A program made the translations under genes and the position numbers. From positions 62,001-126,000 of the forward strand of contig JBBPIG010000010.1 of assembly GCA_038040445.1 (NCBI GenBank): a stretch of DNA of 64,000 bases. Direction: 5' to 3'. The notes below the pieces were generated by a model. The model was not told the origin of the DNA and ran no database searches. It saw only the letters and a program-made list of their open reading frames with translations. The first letter of the stretch is position 1. Every line of letters begins with the position of its first letter. Positions 53,997 to 62,528 of the stretch are shown here, one piece after another. The DNA comes from Acidobacteriota bacterium. GTDB taxonomy: Bacteria > Acidobacteriota > Blastocatellia > UBA7656.

Positions 53997-56471
53997 ATGC
54001 AAGCTAACACAGTATCGGAGCAGTCAGAAGGCGGATACCCAAAGCCCGAAAGCGCAAAAGGATTCAAGGGTCCGGTTAGGTGGCTGCTTGGGCCGCAGGT
54101 CATCGCCAGTCTCAAAGCCACCGCTCTTTACATGGCATTCAAAGGTAAGCTCGACCTGCGCGACTGGATGCGCGCGCGGGCTATCCGGCTGGACGAGCAG
54201 AGCAGATTCAACAGCGCTGAGGAAGCCTCCACTGATGAGTACTGGTTTGACTACTTTGCCGACACGGGCGACGGTCAGATGGCAATGTACGGTATTGCCT
54301 ATCTGTGCTTGAGCAACCTCTCGGTCGAGGCGAACGCTCGCGTCGGCTCGAAGGTTGGGTTGAGCGACCCGTCGAAGCCAATGCCCAATTCAATGATGCG
54401 CCTGCCGCGAGGGGAGTTTCTGTTCGTAGGAGGCGACACGGCCTATCTCCAGGCCGACTATCCAACACTGGCCCTCCGGTTTCAAGCGCCGTTTGTGTGG
54501 GCTTACAACGACCTCAACCCGGAAGCGAAAGCTGTGGACCACAAGCTCCTCAGGCCCATCTTCGGGATTCCAGGAAATCACGACTACTACGATTTGATCG
54601 ACGGGTTCGGACGCCAATTTCTGGAGCCAACCAGCGACGACGGCACGCCGAATCGCGAGGGGCTGAAGCCGCAGTTGTCGATCCCCGGCTTCAAGCGGTG
54701 TCAGAACGCAAGCTACGTAGCGCTGCAACTCCCGTTCGATTGGTGGATGTGGGGACTCGACAATGAAATGGGCCGGCTCGACATCCGACAGCAGGAGTTC
54801 TTCAAAGGGCTCACCCCGAAACGGCCCGATAAGCTGATCGTGGCAACGCCCGAACCGAGCACGGCTTTCGGCAGGTGCGCGCGGCTCAATGAAAAAGTCC
54901 CAAAGGCATTCGCGGATCTGAATCTGGAGCAGCCGTTCTTGACGGACATCGAGCTGCCGCCTGGGACGTGCCGGCTGGATCTGTCCGGCGACACACATCA
55001 GTACGCGAGGTATTGGGGACCTTCCACCAACGGCTCGGGTTCGCCGCCCGCGGCTGAGAATTACGCTTCCGTAGTATCGGGTCTCGGCGGCGCGTTCCTG
55101 CATCCGTCAGATACCGACGTGGGCGAGATCGAAGAGCAGATCAAGTATCCTCGGGAGGAAGTCGCGCGAGTCGAGACCGCGCGTAGGTTGTTCAGTCCGG
55201 TGAACATCATCTCCGGCGGATACGTCGCGATATTTGGCGCTCTGGCCGCGGCGATCGTCTTCTTTGGCGCGACCGTTCCCGCGAGCAGCCGGGTCGTCGT
55301 GGAAAAGCTCTTCGACGTGCTGCGTGTGGCTCTCCCGAAGCTTTTCCGTCCGGCGGGGCTTTTCCCTGAGATCCGATGGCCCGAACAAACCCTCGCGCAG
55401 GCGGCAAGCTTGTCGCCGCTCGAGATCGCGCTGCGAGTGCTTCTGCTTATTGCGTCGGTGGTGTTGATAGCGGCGAGCGTTCAGCAATCGAAGTCGATGA
55501 TCGACTCGGCTCAAAACGAAAAGGACGGATTCCGCCGCTACCGTGTCCGTGTCGCAGTTCTGATCGTCGCGGGTGTCGCTTGTTTGATATTTGGTATGTG
55601 GCGATTGGTTGAGTTCCGCGAGAATCTCTCGCCGTTCCAATGCAGCCTGCTGATTCTGTTCTCGCTGCTCTGGAGCGCCAACGCTGTAGCGGCCAGCCTT
55701 GTCTATTCGGAGTGGTTGTTCAAGCGGGCATACAACGAGATCGTCAAGTGGTGGCGTTACTGGCCGGTAATCCTGCTGGTCGTTCTCGCCGCCGCGTTCC
55801 CGGTACTGGGTTTCTCGTTCTTCGGCAGATATCCGGCACAGTACGTCTTGGCCGATGTGCTGTTCGCGTTGGTGGTCCTGGGAGGAGCAGCCGGGATAAT
55901 GCTTGGAGCATTTGTTGTTGGTGGCTCGCTCCACGGCGGCGCCGGTAAAGCGGCCTTCCTGGTTTTGGGCGCCTGGCACGCATTGTTGCAAGGAGGAGTT
56001 CCCTTCCTGTTGGCGCGGCGAGGCGACTGGCGCTCGTGGGTTGCGGCGGTGGCAGCCGTATTGGTCTTCTGGCTTGCAGGCAACTGGTTAGTCGCTAAGC
56101 TGAAGTTCAGGCAAAGTCTATTGGTGGTGTGGCTGGTTTACGGCGTGGTTTTGCTCGGGCTGCCGTTCTTCTTCTATGGGGAACCCGCGCGATATCTGGA
56201 TACGTGGACGGCGCGCTTCGTGGTAGCCGTTCTCCTCGGCGGCTTGATGAGCTGCGTGTCACTCGGTTGGTACTTCGCGGTCTCGCTTGCGTTCAACGGG
56301 CACAACGAGCAGGCAGGCGGCGCGGCGCGAATAGAACGCTTCAAGGAGTTCATGCGAGTTCGCCTGACCGCGCAGGGCCTCACGGTCTACGTGATCGGGT
56401 TTGACGAGCCCAAGATAGACGGAAAGGACCTGGACCTGAAGATCATTGATGTGTTTGAGCTGAAAGTGTGA
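53997..56471 (+). CDS. Metallophosphoesterase with ten-TM C-terminal half
   Basis: 824 residues. The N-terminal 390 residues are a calcineurin-like phosphoesterase: ADTGDG (about 85), FVGGDTAYL (about 142), GNHDYY (Gly193-Asp196) and DLSGDTHQYARYW (His334). The first motif lacks the usual histidine (DxH is DTG). Residues about 400-765 hold ten TM helices (from GGYVAIFGALAAAIVFFG to SCVSLGWYFAVSLAF), then a soluble tail of about 60 residues (VRLTAQGLTVYVIGFDEPKI). No signal peptide at the N-terminus, so the enzyme faces the cytoplasm. The combination is not one I can name; substrate unknown. Confidence 0.85.
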   Translation: MQANTVSEQSEGGYPKPESAKGFKGPVRWLLGPQVIASLKATALYMAFKGKLDLRDWMRARAIRLDEQSRFNSAEEASTDEYWFDYFADTGDGQMAMYGIAYLCLSNLSVEANARVGSKVGLSDPSKPMPNSMMRLPRGEFLFVGGDTAYLQADYPTLALRFQAPFVWAYNDLNPEAKAVDHKLLRPIFGIPGNHDYYDLIDGFGRQFLEPTSDDGTPNREGLKPQLSIPGFKRCQNASYVALQLPFDWWMWGLDNEMGRLDIRQQEFFKGLTPKRPDKLIVATPEPSTAFGRCARLNEKVPKAFADLNLEQPFLTDIELPPGTCRLDLSGDTHQYARYWGPSTNGSGSPPAAENYASVVSGLGGAFLHPSDTDVGEIEEQIKYPREEVARVETARRLFSPVNIISGGYVAIFGALAAAIVFFGATVPASSRVVVEKLFDVLRVALPKLFRPAGLFPEIRWPEQTLAQAASLSPLEIALRVLLLIASVVLIAASVQQSKSMIDSAQNEKDGFRRYRVRVAVLIVAGVACLIFGMWRLVEFRENLSPFQCSLLILFSLLWSANAVAASLVYSEWLFKRAYNEIVKWWRYWPVILLVVLAAAFPVLGFSFFGRYPAQYVLADVLFALVVLGGAAGIMLGAFVVGGSLHGGAGKAAFLVLGAWHALLQGGVPFLLARRGDWRSWVAAVAAVLVFWLAGNWLVAKLKFRQSLLVVWLVYGVVLLGLPFFFYGEPARYLDTWTARFVVAVLLGGLMSCVSLGWYFAVSLAFNGHNEQAGGAARIERFKEFMRVRLTAQGLTVYVIGFDEPKIDGKDLDLKIIDVFELKV

Positions 56472-56631
56472 GCCGTTAGCAATCACGGCTGCGGAGAATT
56501 GAAGAATTGCGATGCTATCGCCACGAACGCGAAGCCGACGTTGCTTTCTCTCAAACCGACTCGACCCGCCTCCTGGAAAACCATGCTGGGCGAGCTTTGT
56601 TCAATCGGGCGAGTGGGCTAATCTTCAGAAG

Positions 56632-57222
56632 ATGAGCGCACCGGTTAAGCAAAGAGCTTCCTGGACCAAACGACTAAAGCGATTAGTAGCGGCGCCTTTC
56701 GTCTTTCTAGCGGCAGTCATCATTCTGCTGGAAGACTGGCTGTGGGACGACCTGGCGCGGTTTGCTGCGGCGATCGGACGGTTGCCAGTATTCCGCCAGA
56801 TCGAGGGCTTCATCGTCAGGCTTCCTCCTTACGCGGCGCTTGCCTTTTTCGTTGTTCCGTCGACGCTGCTAATACCGGTGAAGTTGATCGCTCTTTATTT
56901 CGTTGCTCACGGACATGCGATAGCTGGTTTGCTGACCGTCCTGGCCGCCAAGGTCGCAGGCACAGCCCTGGTCGCTCGCCTCTTCACATTAACCCGTCCA
57001 AATCTGTTGCGCATCGCATGGTTCGCCTGGGTGTACGAAAGGTTTGTCGCGTTCAAAACAAGAGTCTACGCAGCCATCAAGGCGACTGGAGCTTATCGAG
57101 TCGCGCATCAAATGCATCTTCGCATGCGTCTCGCGTTGAAGCTGTGGATGGGAAAGCGCAAAGGCTTCTTACGAAGGCGGTGGAACGCCGCGCTCAAGCT
57201 GTCGCGTCAGACGAAGGAATAG
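56632..57222 (+). CDS. Hypothetical membrane protein, 196 residues
   Basis: Start at ATG 56632 (SAPVKQRASWTKRLKRL); upstream codons from 56512 look non-coding. Three hydrophobic segments (about 20-35, 65-87, 92-117) and a long basic C-terminus (MRLALKLWMGKRKGFLRRR). A protein of this size with LLIPVKLIALYFVAHGHAIA may be conserved but I do not recognise a family. It follows the metallophosphoesterase by 160 bases on the same strand. Confidence 0.6.
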   Translation: MSAPVKQRASWTKRLKRLVAAPFVFLAAVIILLEDWLWDDLARFAAAIGRLPVFRQIEGFIVRLPPYAALAFFVVPSTLLIPVKLIALYFVAHGHAIAGLLTVLAAKVAGTALVARLFTLTRPNLLRIAWFAWVYERFVAFKTRVYAAIKATGAYRVAHQMHLRMRLALKLWMGKRKGFLRRRWNAALKLSRQTKE

Positions 57223-57305
57223 GCACGCCGAAGCAAAGCGAAGAGCACGGCGCCTCCTGCTCAACCTCCTGCTTAACCAAAGATCGATTCATTGCAGAAG
57301 GTTCT

Positions 57306-58085
57306 TCACGCTAGTCGATAACCGGCCGATATGTTCAACGTCTCGCCGGTGATGTTGCGGCCCTCCTCGGAGGCAAGGAACACCGCCATCGCCGCGATGT
57401 CGTCTTCCTCGACCATACGCTTGAGCGCCGTCGGCTCGACATATTGACGCGCGGTTTCTTCATAGGAAAGTTTCATCTCTTCGGCGCGGTTTCGTATCAC
57501 TCGCTCGATTCGCGGGCCTGTCACCGGGCCGGGAGCAATTGCGTTCACGGTGATGTCGTGACGTCCGCACTCTTCGGCCAGCGTCTGGGTTAACCCAATC
57601 ATCCCCCACTTCGACGCGCAATAAGGACTCCGGAAAGCGTAGGCCTGAAGCCCCGCAATCGATGTCATGTTGATGATGCAGCCGCTCCGACGCGCGATCA
57701 TGTACGGTAGCGCGTGTTTTGCACACAAGAATGCGCCGGTCAGGTTCACCGCAAACGTGTGGTCCCACTGTTCTCGGCTGATGTCGGGAACAAGCGCGGT
57801 CGGCCCGGCAATCCCGGCGTTGTTTATCAGAATATCTATCTGCCCGAACTCGTCGAGCGTTGCGGAAACCATCCGCTCGACGCTCGCCTCATCGGCCACA
57901 TCGGTGAGCATCGCAAGCGCTCGCCCTCCACCACCACGGATTTCCTTCTCTACGGCCCTTATCTTCTCCTCGGTTGGACCCGCCACCAAGACCGCCGCGC
58001 CCTCGCGTATAAACCGCAGCGCGATGGCCCGGCCGATTCCACCGCCTCCCCCGGTAACGATTGCGACTTTGCCATCAAGTTTCAT
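57306..58085 (-). CDS. SDR-family NAD(P)-dependent oxidoreductase
   Basis: 259 residues; GAGGAG 6 bases before the ATG. Classical short-chain dehydrogenase: cofactor loop TGGGGGIG (residues 11-18), NNAG (88-91), catalytic Ser142 (NMTSIAG), Tyr155 and Lys159 (YCASK), and the C-terminal GRNITGETLNISAGYRL. Cytoplasmic. Substrate is not predictable; FabG-like 3-oxoacyl reductases and sugar/alcohol dehydrogenases share these motifs. Confidence 0.92.
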   Translation of the reverse strand: MKLDGKVAIVTGGGGGIGRAIALRFIREGAAVLVAGPTEEKIRAVEKEIRGGGGRALAMLTDVADEASVERMVSATLDEFGQIDILINNAGIAGPTALVPDISREQWDHTFAVNLTGAFLCAKHALPYMIARRSGCIINMTSIAGLQAYAFRSPYCASKWGMIGLTQTLAEECGRHDITVNAIAPGPVTGPRIERVIRNRAEEMKLSYEETARQYVEPTALKRMVEEDDIAAMAVFLASEEGRNITGETLNISAGYRLA

Positions 58086-58727
58086 TCAAGGCTCCTCGGT
58101 CTCATTTCGTTGTGCGCACGAGCGACCTGCGTCGCCGCTCATAATAGCCCATCGCGCATTGGCAGGGTAGCTGCTGAGCGCTGTCGCGGGGAATTCTGTC
58201 CGGTCGTCATCTGAGGCGCCGCCGAGACGCCTCGCTTCCGTCCCAAGGAAGCGGCGGAATACCAGGCGCGCTTGCCGTCGTCTATTCAGTGACAGCTTGG
58301 AGGACGCGATTAGATGCGTGACGCAAAGCGGCTATCGAAAGCGAATCACAGCACGGCCTGGGGTGTTCGCTCGGTGACACGTTTTGTCTATTCTCGACTG
58401 GCAGTTTGTGTGAATCCGAGTAAGAAGCTAAACAGCGCACGCGAGCAACATCGCAGCCATTGCACAGACACTGTGGACATTTGCAAATACGCTGGTCACC
58501 GACGTTCGTTCAATCGGAGGCTCCCAAGCAGCACTGCAACTACCGCAGTAGAGAAGGCATCAAAGTTGCTGAAAAGCTGAACAGCCGCAACCCGAACGGG
58601 GATGAAGCGGCGGTGGGCGGTTGTGGTGGGGGAAACTCGGGGATGAGTTGGCATTTGAATAACTCAACCTGGGGAACTGAGATAAAAAACGAGAGAGTGA
58701 GGGACGGGCGCAGAAAGCGAGATTGAA
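58086..58727. other. 640-base region without a convincing gene
   Basis: Lies between divergent SDR and AAA genes. It contains small hairpins (GAGGCGCCGCCGAGACGCCTC near 58212; TTCCGTCCCAAGGAAGC near 58228). A short protein-like frame without a start (IAAIAQTLWTFANTLVTDVR, about 58449-58508) ends in a stop near 58552 and could be a gene remnant. The promoter of the AAA gene must lie here but no clear hexamers were identified. Confidence 0.4.
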
Positions 58728-59855
58728 ATGGTTAGCAACGGTCAAAAGAGAAAGCTGGTGGCCCTCGATCCTAGTACCAAGAGCGCGTTGGCGGAGCGCT
58801 TCGAAACAGGACTTCGTGCGATGGTGGTCGGACAGGATCGATCTGTACGCGCTATCTCGTCACTCTATCAAGTCTTTCAAGCGGGGATGACCAATCCAAC
58901 ACGTCCGCTGGGGTCTATGCTTTTTCTGGGCCCGACCGGCTCAGGCAAGACCCACGTAGTCGAGGCTGCCGCGGAGATTCTGTTCGGTGACCGCAACGCG
59001 GTGATCAGGATCGACTGTGCGGAGTTTCAACACTCCCACGAAATTGCAAAGCTGATCGGCTCACCGCCCGGCTATCTGGGCCATCGCGAGACAGCGCCGC
59101 TGCTGACACAAGAGAACCTGGAAAAGTCCCGGACCGAACGCGATCCGTTTACGCTCGTGCTGTTCGACGAAATCGAAAAGGCGTCCGACGCGTTGTGGCA
59201 GCTCTTGCTGGGCGTGCTCGACAAGGCGACGCTGACGTTGGGTGACAACCGCAGGGTCGACTTCGCACAGACGATGATCTTCATGACATCGAACCTGGGC
59301 GCGAAGGAGATGAGCGAGTTGATCACTGGTTCAATAGGATTCGCGCCGGCGAGAGCCGGCAAGCTCCCGGCTGATGACCTGGACCAGAAGATCTATCGCA
59401 CCGCCTCGGAAGCTGCGAAGAGAAAATTCTCGCCCGAGTTCATGAACCGAATCGATAAGGTCGTGGTCTTTCGCAGCCTCAAGAACCCAGAACTGTGCCA
59501 GATACTCGACCTCGAGCTTATGGCCGTCCAGCGCCGCGTGAACGAAGGCGCCGGTGAGCGGTTCACCATTTCACTCACTGAGAGCGCCAGAGAGTTTCTG
59601 CTGATCGAGGGGATCGAATATCGCTACGGCGCGCGTCACTTGAAGCGCGCGATCGAGCGGTTCCTTGTGAACCCGCTTGCCAACCTGTCGGCAACCGGGC
59701 AAGCACGGTTGGGCGACGTGGTCGTCGTAGACATCAATGAGCAGACCCAGAAGCTTGCTTTCTATCGCGACGACTCTGAGGCGACGGTGGCCGCAGCCGC
59801 GATGGAGGCAGTACAAGCGATGAAGGTCAGCAACGATGCTCGCATCGCCGCTTAA
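58728..59855 (+). CDS. Single-ring Clp/Hsp100-like AAA ATPase
   Basis: 375 residues. It matches the second ATPase domain of ClpA/ClpB plus the C-terminal small domain, with no N-domain, no first ring and no middle coiled coil. VVGQDRSVRAIS, Walker A GPTGSGKT (69-76), pore loop PPGYLGHRE (GYLG 114-117), Walker B LVLFDEIEKA (143-152), sensor 1 MTSNLG, arginine finger FSPEFMNRIDKVVVF, and sensor 2 YRYGARHLKRAIERFL. It should thread or remodel proteins, but no ClpP-binding loop (IGF/L) is obvious, so it may act without a protease. Partner unknown. Confidence 0.9.
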   Translation: MVSNGQKRKLVALDPSTKSALAERFETGLRAMVVGQDRSVRAISSLYQVFQAGMTNPTRPLGSMLFLGPTGSGKTHVVEAAAEILFGDRNAVIRIDCAEFQHSHEIAKLIGSPPGYLGHRETAPLLTQENLEKSRTERDPFTLVLFDEIEKASDALWQLLLGVLDKATLTLGDNRRVDFAQTMIFMTSNLGAKEMSELITGSIGFAPARAGKLPADDLDQKIYRTASEAAKRKFSPEFMNRIDKVVVFRSLKNPELCQILDLELMAVQRRVNEGAGERFTISLTESAREFLLIEGIEYRYGARHLKRAIERFLVNPLANLSATGQARLGDVVVVDINEQTQKLAFYRDDSEATVAAAAMEAVQAMKVSNDARIAA

Positions 59856-60195
59856 AGTGAGTTAGCCGAGTCGAGTGTGTCCCGGGAGGCTGTCGAGTTC
59901 CAACTCGGCAGCCTCTTTTCGTGTACACCCGGATCAGATCAGGCACGCCGGCCCGACGCCTCTCGATAAGCAATCCCGTCCGACCGCATCGCGCTCACTC
60001 TTGCTCAGTTTACCTCCGGAGGCAAAGTGCGCTAGGGTTTCAGCCCTTGGAGGAGGAACTCGGACGGCAAACGATGATCGGCGACGCGAGAGATCGTGTG
60101 ATTCAGGTTGACGATGATTCAACATGGAAGACGCTCGATCGGGTTCATCCTCCACCAAATAGAAGTGAGCCGGGCTGACGATATGGCTTGGCTTC
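59856..60195. other. 340-base gap between convergent AAA and recG genes
   Basis: Apart from the terminator at 59886-59919, no gene with start signals or plausible composition is seen on either strand; short frames here are out of phase with any coding signal. Confidence 0.5.
59886..59919 (+). terminator. Rho-independent terminator after the AAA gene
   Basis: GAGGCTGTCGAGTT - CC - AACTCGGCAGCCTC then TTTT: 13 of 14 stem positions pair, followed by the T-run. It is 31 bases after the stop. Confidence 0.9.
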
Positions 60196-62337
60196 CTACC
60201 CAACCGCAGCCAGGCCGAACTTTGGCTGTTGACGAACAACCTCGACAAGCCGGGCGGTCTCGCGCGAGTTGCGCCTCTCAGTCAGCATATGATCCGCCTC
60301 TCGTTTCGCTACTTCCAGCACCGCATAGTCGCGCACGATGTTGCCGACTCGGAACGCAGGCAAGCCGGACTGCCGAGTTCCCATCACTTCGCCCGGGCCG
60401 CGTATCTCCAAATCCTTCTCCGCAACCTTGAAGCCGTCGTTCGTCTCTTCCATGATCGCTAATCGCTCGCGAGCTTCCGGGCTTCGCTTGTCGCCCGCGA
60501 GCAGTATGCAGTAGCTCTGTTGGTCGCCGCGGCCCACGCGTCCGCGAAGCTGATGCAGTTGCGAGAGGCCGAATCGTTCCGCGTGCTCGACTATCATAAT
60601 GCTCGCGTTGGGCACATCGACGCCGACTTCGATCACCGTGGTTGACACCAGTATGTGGGTCGCGCCCTGGCGGAACTCGTCCATCACCGCGTCTTTCTCT
60701 TGTTGCTTCATTCGGCCATGAATCAGCGCGACTCGAAAGTTGGGAAACACCGAAGTCTGCAGGTGTTCAGCCATCTGAGTCGCGTTGAGCAGATCCAGTT
60801 TCTCGGACTCCTCGACCAGCGGGTAAACAATGTAGACCTGGCCGCCCTCTCGGATTTTCTTGTCGAGGAACTGATAGATTTTGCGCCGGGCCTCTTCGCC
60901 GCGCACTCTGGTTATCACCGGTTTTCTTCCCGGCGGCATCTCGTCGATGATCGACAGATCGAGATCGCCGTACACGCTCATCACCAGCGAGCGCGGAATT
61001 GGCGTGGCGGTCATCACCAGCACGTCGGGGTTGTATCCGCGCTTGATAAGCTCCGCGCGTTGAAGAACTCCGAAGCGGTGCTGCTCGTCGATCACTACAA
61101 AGCCGAGGTTGTGAAACTTGACGGCTTCTTGAATCAGCGCGTGCGTGCCGATTACCAGATCGACTTCGCCGGCTTCAATGTCGGCATGAAGCCGGCGCTT
61201 GCGCGCGGTGGCAAGCGAGCCAGTGAGAACCTCAACTCGATAGGGCGCGCTTGCAAGCATCCGCTTTATGTTTTGCGAGTGTTGTTCCGCAAGTATCTCG
61301 GTCGGCGCCATAATCGCCGCTTGATAACCGTTCTCGATCGCGACGATCGCCGCCTGGACGGCTACGATTGTCTTGCCTGATCCGACGTCGCCTTGAAGCA
61401 GCCGGTTCATCGGCTTTCGGCTGGTCATATCGGCGACCGCTTCGCCAAGCACGCGCTTCTGCGCGTTCGTTGGTTTGAAGGGCAACACCGCGCGCACCGC
61501 GTTCCGCACGCGGTCATTGACTTCGATGACGGTTCCCTTGGGCGACTGCTCGCGCCCTTGCCGGCGTAGCCCCATCGCCAGCGCCAGCCAGAAGAACTCC
61601 TCGAAGATCAACCGCTGGTGCGCGGGCGACTGGAACTTGTTGTAGAGGTCGAGCGGAACATCGTCTGCCGGGAAGTGCACCTGCCGGAGCGCCGCGGGCC
61701 TTGATATCAGCTTGTTGCGAGCAAGCATCTCTTCAGGAACGACCTCTTCCATTTCGGAAAAGTCGAGCCGCTCGAACACGTGATGCATGATCGAGCGAAG
61801 CTGCTTGGTGCGAAGCTCGCCGAGCTTGCGATAGATGGGAACCCGCCTGCCCGTGTGTATCGGATCTGCGTCCTCGTCATCCAGTTGAAACTCGTAGTCG
61901 GGATTTTCGACCTCGTAGAAGCCTCGACGGCTGCGTTTCCACTGCCCGTAAAGCAGCACGCGCCGCCCTTGCTTGAATGAGTTTTGAAGAAAAGCCTGGT
62001 TCCACCAAAACGCCCGCACCTGGCCAGTGCTGTCGGTGCCGGAGATTTCGAAAATGCGCAGCTTGCCGCTCTTGACCGGATAGGTTCCGGCGATTCGCAC
62101 CTCGACTTCGATGGCTGCCCACATTCCGTTTTGCAGGTCGCGTATGTGCGCGAGGTTGGAGCGGTCTTCGTAGCGCATCGGCAGACAGTGGATCAGGTCT
62201 TCGACGGTCACCTGATGCGCATCGCCAACCGGCGTCGCCGCCGCAACGCCTTGAGCGAGTTTCTGCGCGGTCCTCAGCGCGACGCGCGGGATCTCGTGCA
62301 GATGTAGCTCGTACAGCGGTGTTGACAGCTTGAGCAA
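60196..62337 (-). CDS. recG: ATP-dependent DNA helicase RecG
   Basis: 713 residues from TTG 62337 (starts LLKLSTPLYELHL), chosen because GAGG lies 7 bases upstream, homology begins there and a strong promoter lies between it and the ATG at 62442. Wedge/OB domain at about 70-180 (NLAHIRDLQNGMWAAIEVEV), helicase motif I LLQGDVGSGKT, Ia MAPTEILAEQH, II VVIDEQHRFG, III MTATPIPRS, V STTVIEVGVDVPNA, VI HQLRGRVGRGDQQSY and the TRG-type hook GEVMGTRQSGLP. It regresses stalled replication forks and branch-migrates Holliday junctions. Confidence 0.95.
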   Translation of the reverse strand: MLKLSTPLYELHLHEIPRVALRTAQKLAQGVAAATPVGDAHQVTVEDLIHCLPMRYEDRSNLAHIRDLQNGMWAAIEVEVRIAGTYPVKSGKLRIFEISGTDSTGQVRAFWWNQAFLQNSFKQGRRVLLYGQWKRSRRGFYEVENPDYEFQLDDEDADPIHTGRRVPIYRKLGELRTKQLRSIMHHVFERLDFSEMEEVVPEEMLARNKLISRPAALRQVHFPADDVPLDLYNKFQSPAHQRLIFEEFFWLALAMGLRRQGREQSPKGTVIEVNDRVRNAVRAVLPFKPTNAQKRVLGEAVADMTSRKPMNRLLQGDVGSGKTIVAVQAAIVAIENGYQAAIMAPTEILAEQHSQNIKRMLASAPYRVEVLTGSLATARKRRLHADIEAGEVDLVIGTHALIQEAVKFHNLGFVVIDEQHRFGVLQRAELIKRGYNPDVLVMTATPIPRSLVMSVYGDLDLSIIDEMPPGRKPVITRVRGEEARRKIYQFLDKKIREGGQVYIVYPLVEESEKLDLLNATQMAEHLQTSVFPNFRVALIHGRMKQQEKDAVMDEFRQGATHILVSTTVIEVGVDVPNASIMIVEHAERFGLSQLHQLRGRVGRGDQQSYCILLAGDKRSPEARERLAIMEETNDGFKVAEKDLEIRGPGEVMGTRQSGLPAFRVGNIVRDYAVLEVAKREADHMLTERRNSRETARLVEVVRQQPKFGLAAVG

Positions 62338-62383
62338 GTAACAGCCTCGTGGTGAGTAGCGATGGACCCGGCCAACGAGACGA

Positions 62384-62412
62384 ATTCTAGGAGAGGGAAC
62401 TTCGACGGTCAA
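62384..62412 (-). promoter_or_regulatory. recG promoter
   Basis: On the minus strand TTGACC (62407-62412), 17-base spacer, TAGAAT (62384-62389). The start point would be near 62377, leaving a 40-base leader to the TTG start. Confidence 0.6.
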
Positions 62413-62515
62413 GAAAGGCGCATTCCAGCAGGGATGCGACATGGTAGTGAACGAAGAGCAAAACTCGAGTCGTGCGCTTGTTGACGAACGCCCTCTTCTC
62501 ATTCGAAGAGGTTTG

Positions 62516-62521
62516 GTACAA
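62516..62521 (+). promoter_or_regulatory. -10 box seven bases before the M64 ATG (possible leaderless start)
   Basis: TACAAT is followed by CACCCC and the ATG at 62529. No ribosome site lies between. The -35 (TTCTCA, 15 bases upstream) is weak. Confidence 0.35.
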
Positions 62522-62528
62522 TCACCCC

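Noticed and set aside
55107-55991. Minus-strand 294-residue ORF
   Set aside because: Antisense shadow of the metallophosphoesterase membrane domain; composition is not protein-like.
62338-62442. ATG 62442 as recG start
   Set aside because: No ribosome site, and a TTGACC-17-TAGAAT promoter lies between it and the TTG at 62337, which has GAGG upstream and fits the family N-terminus.
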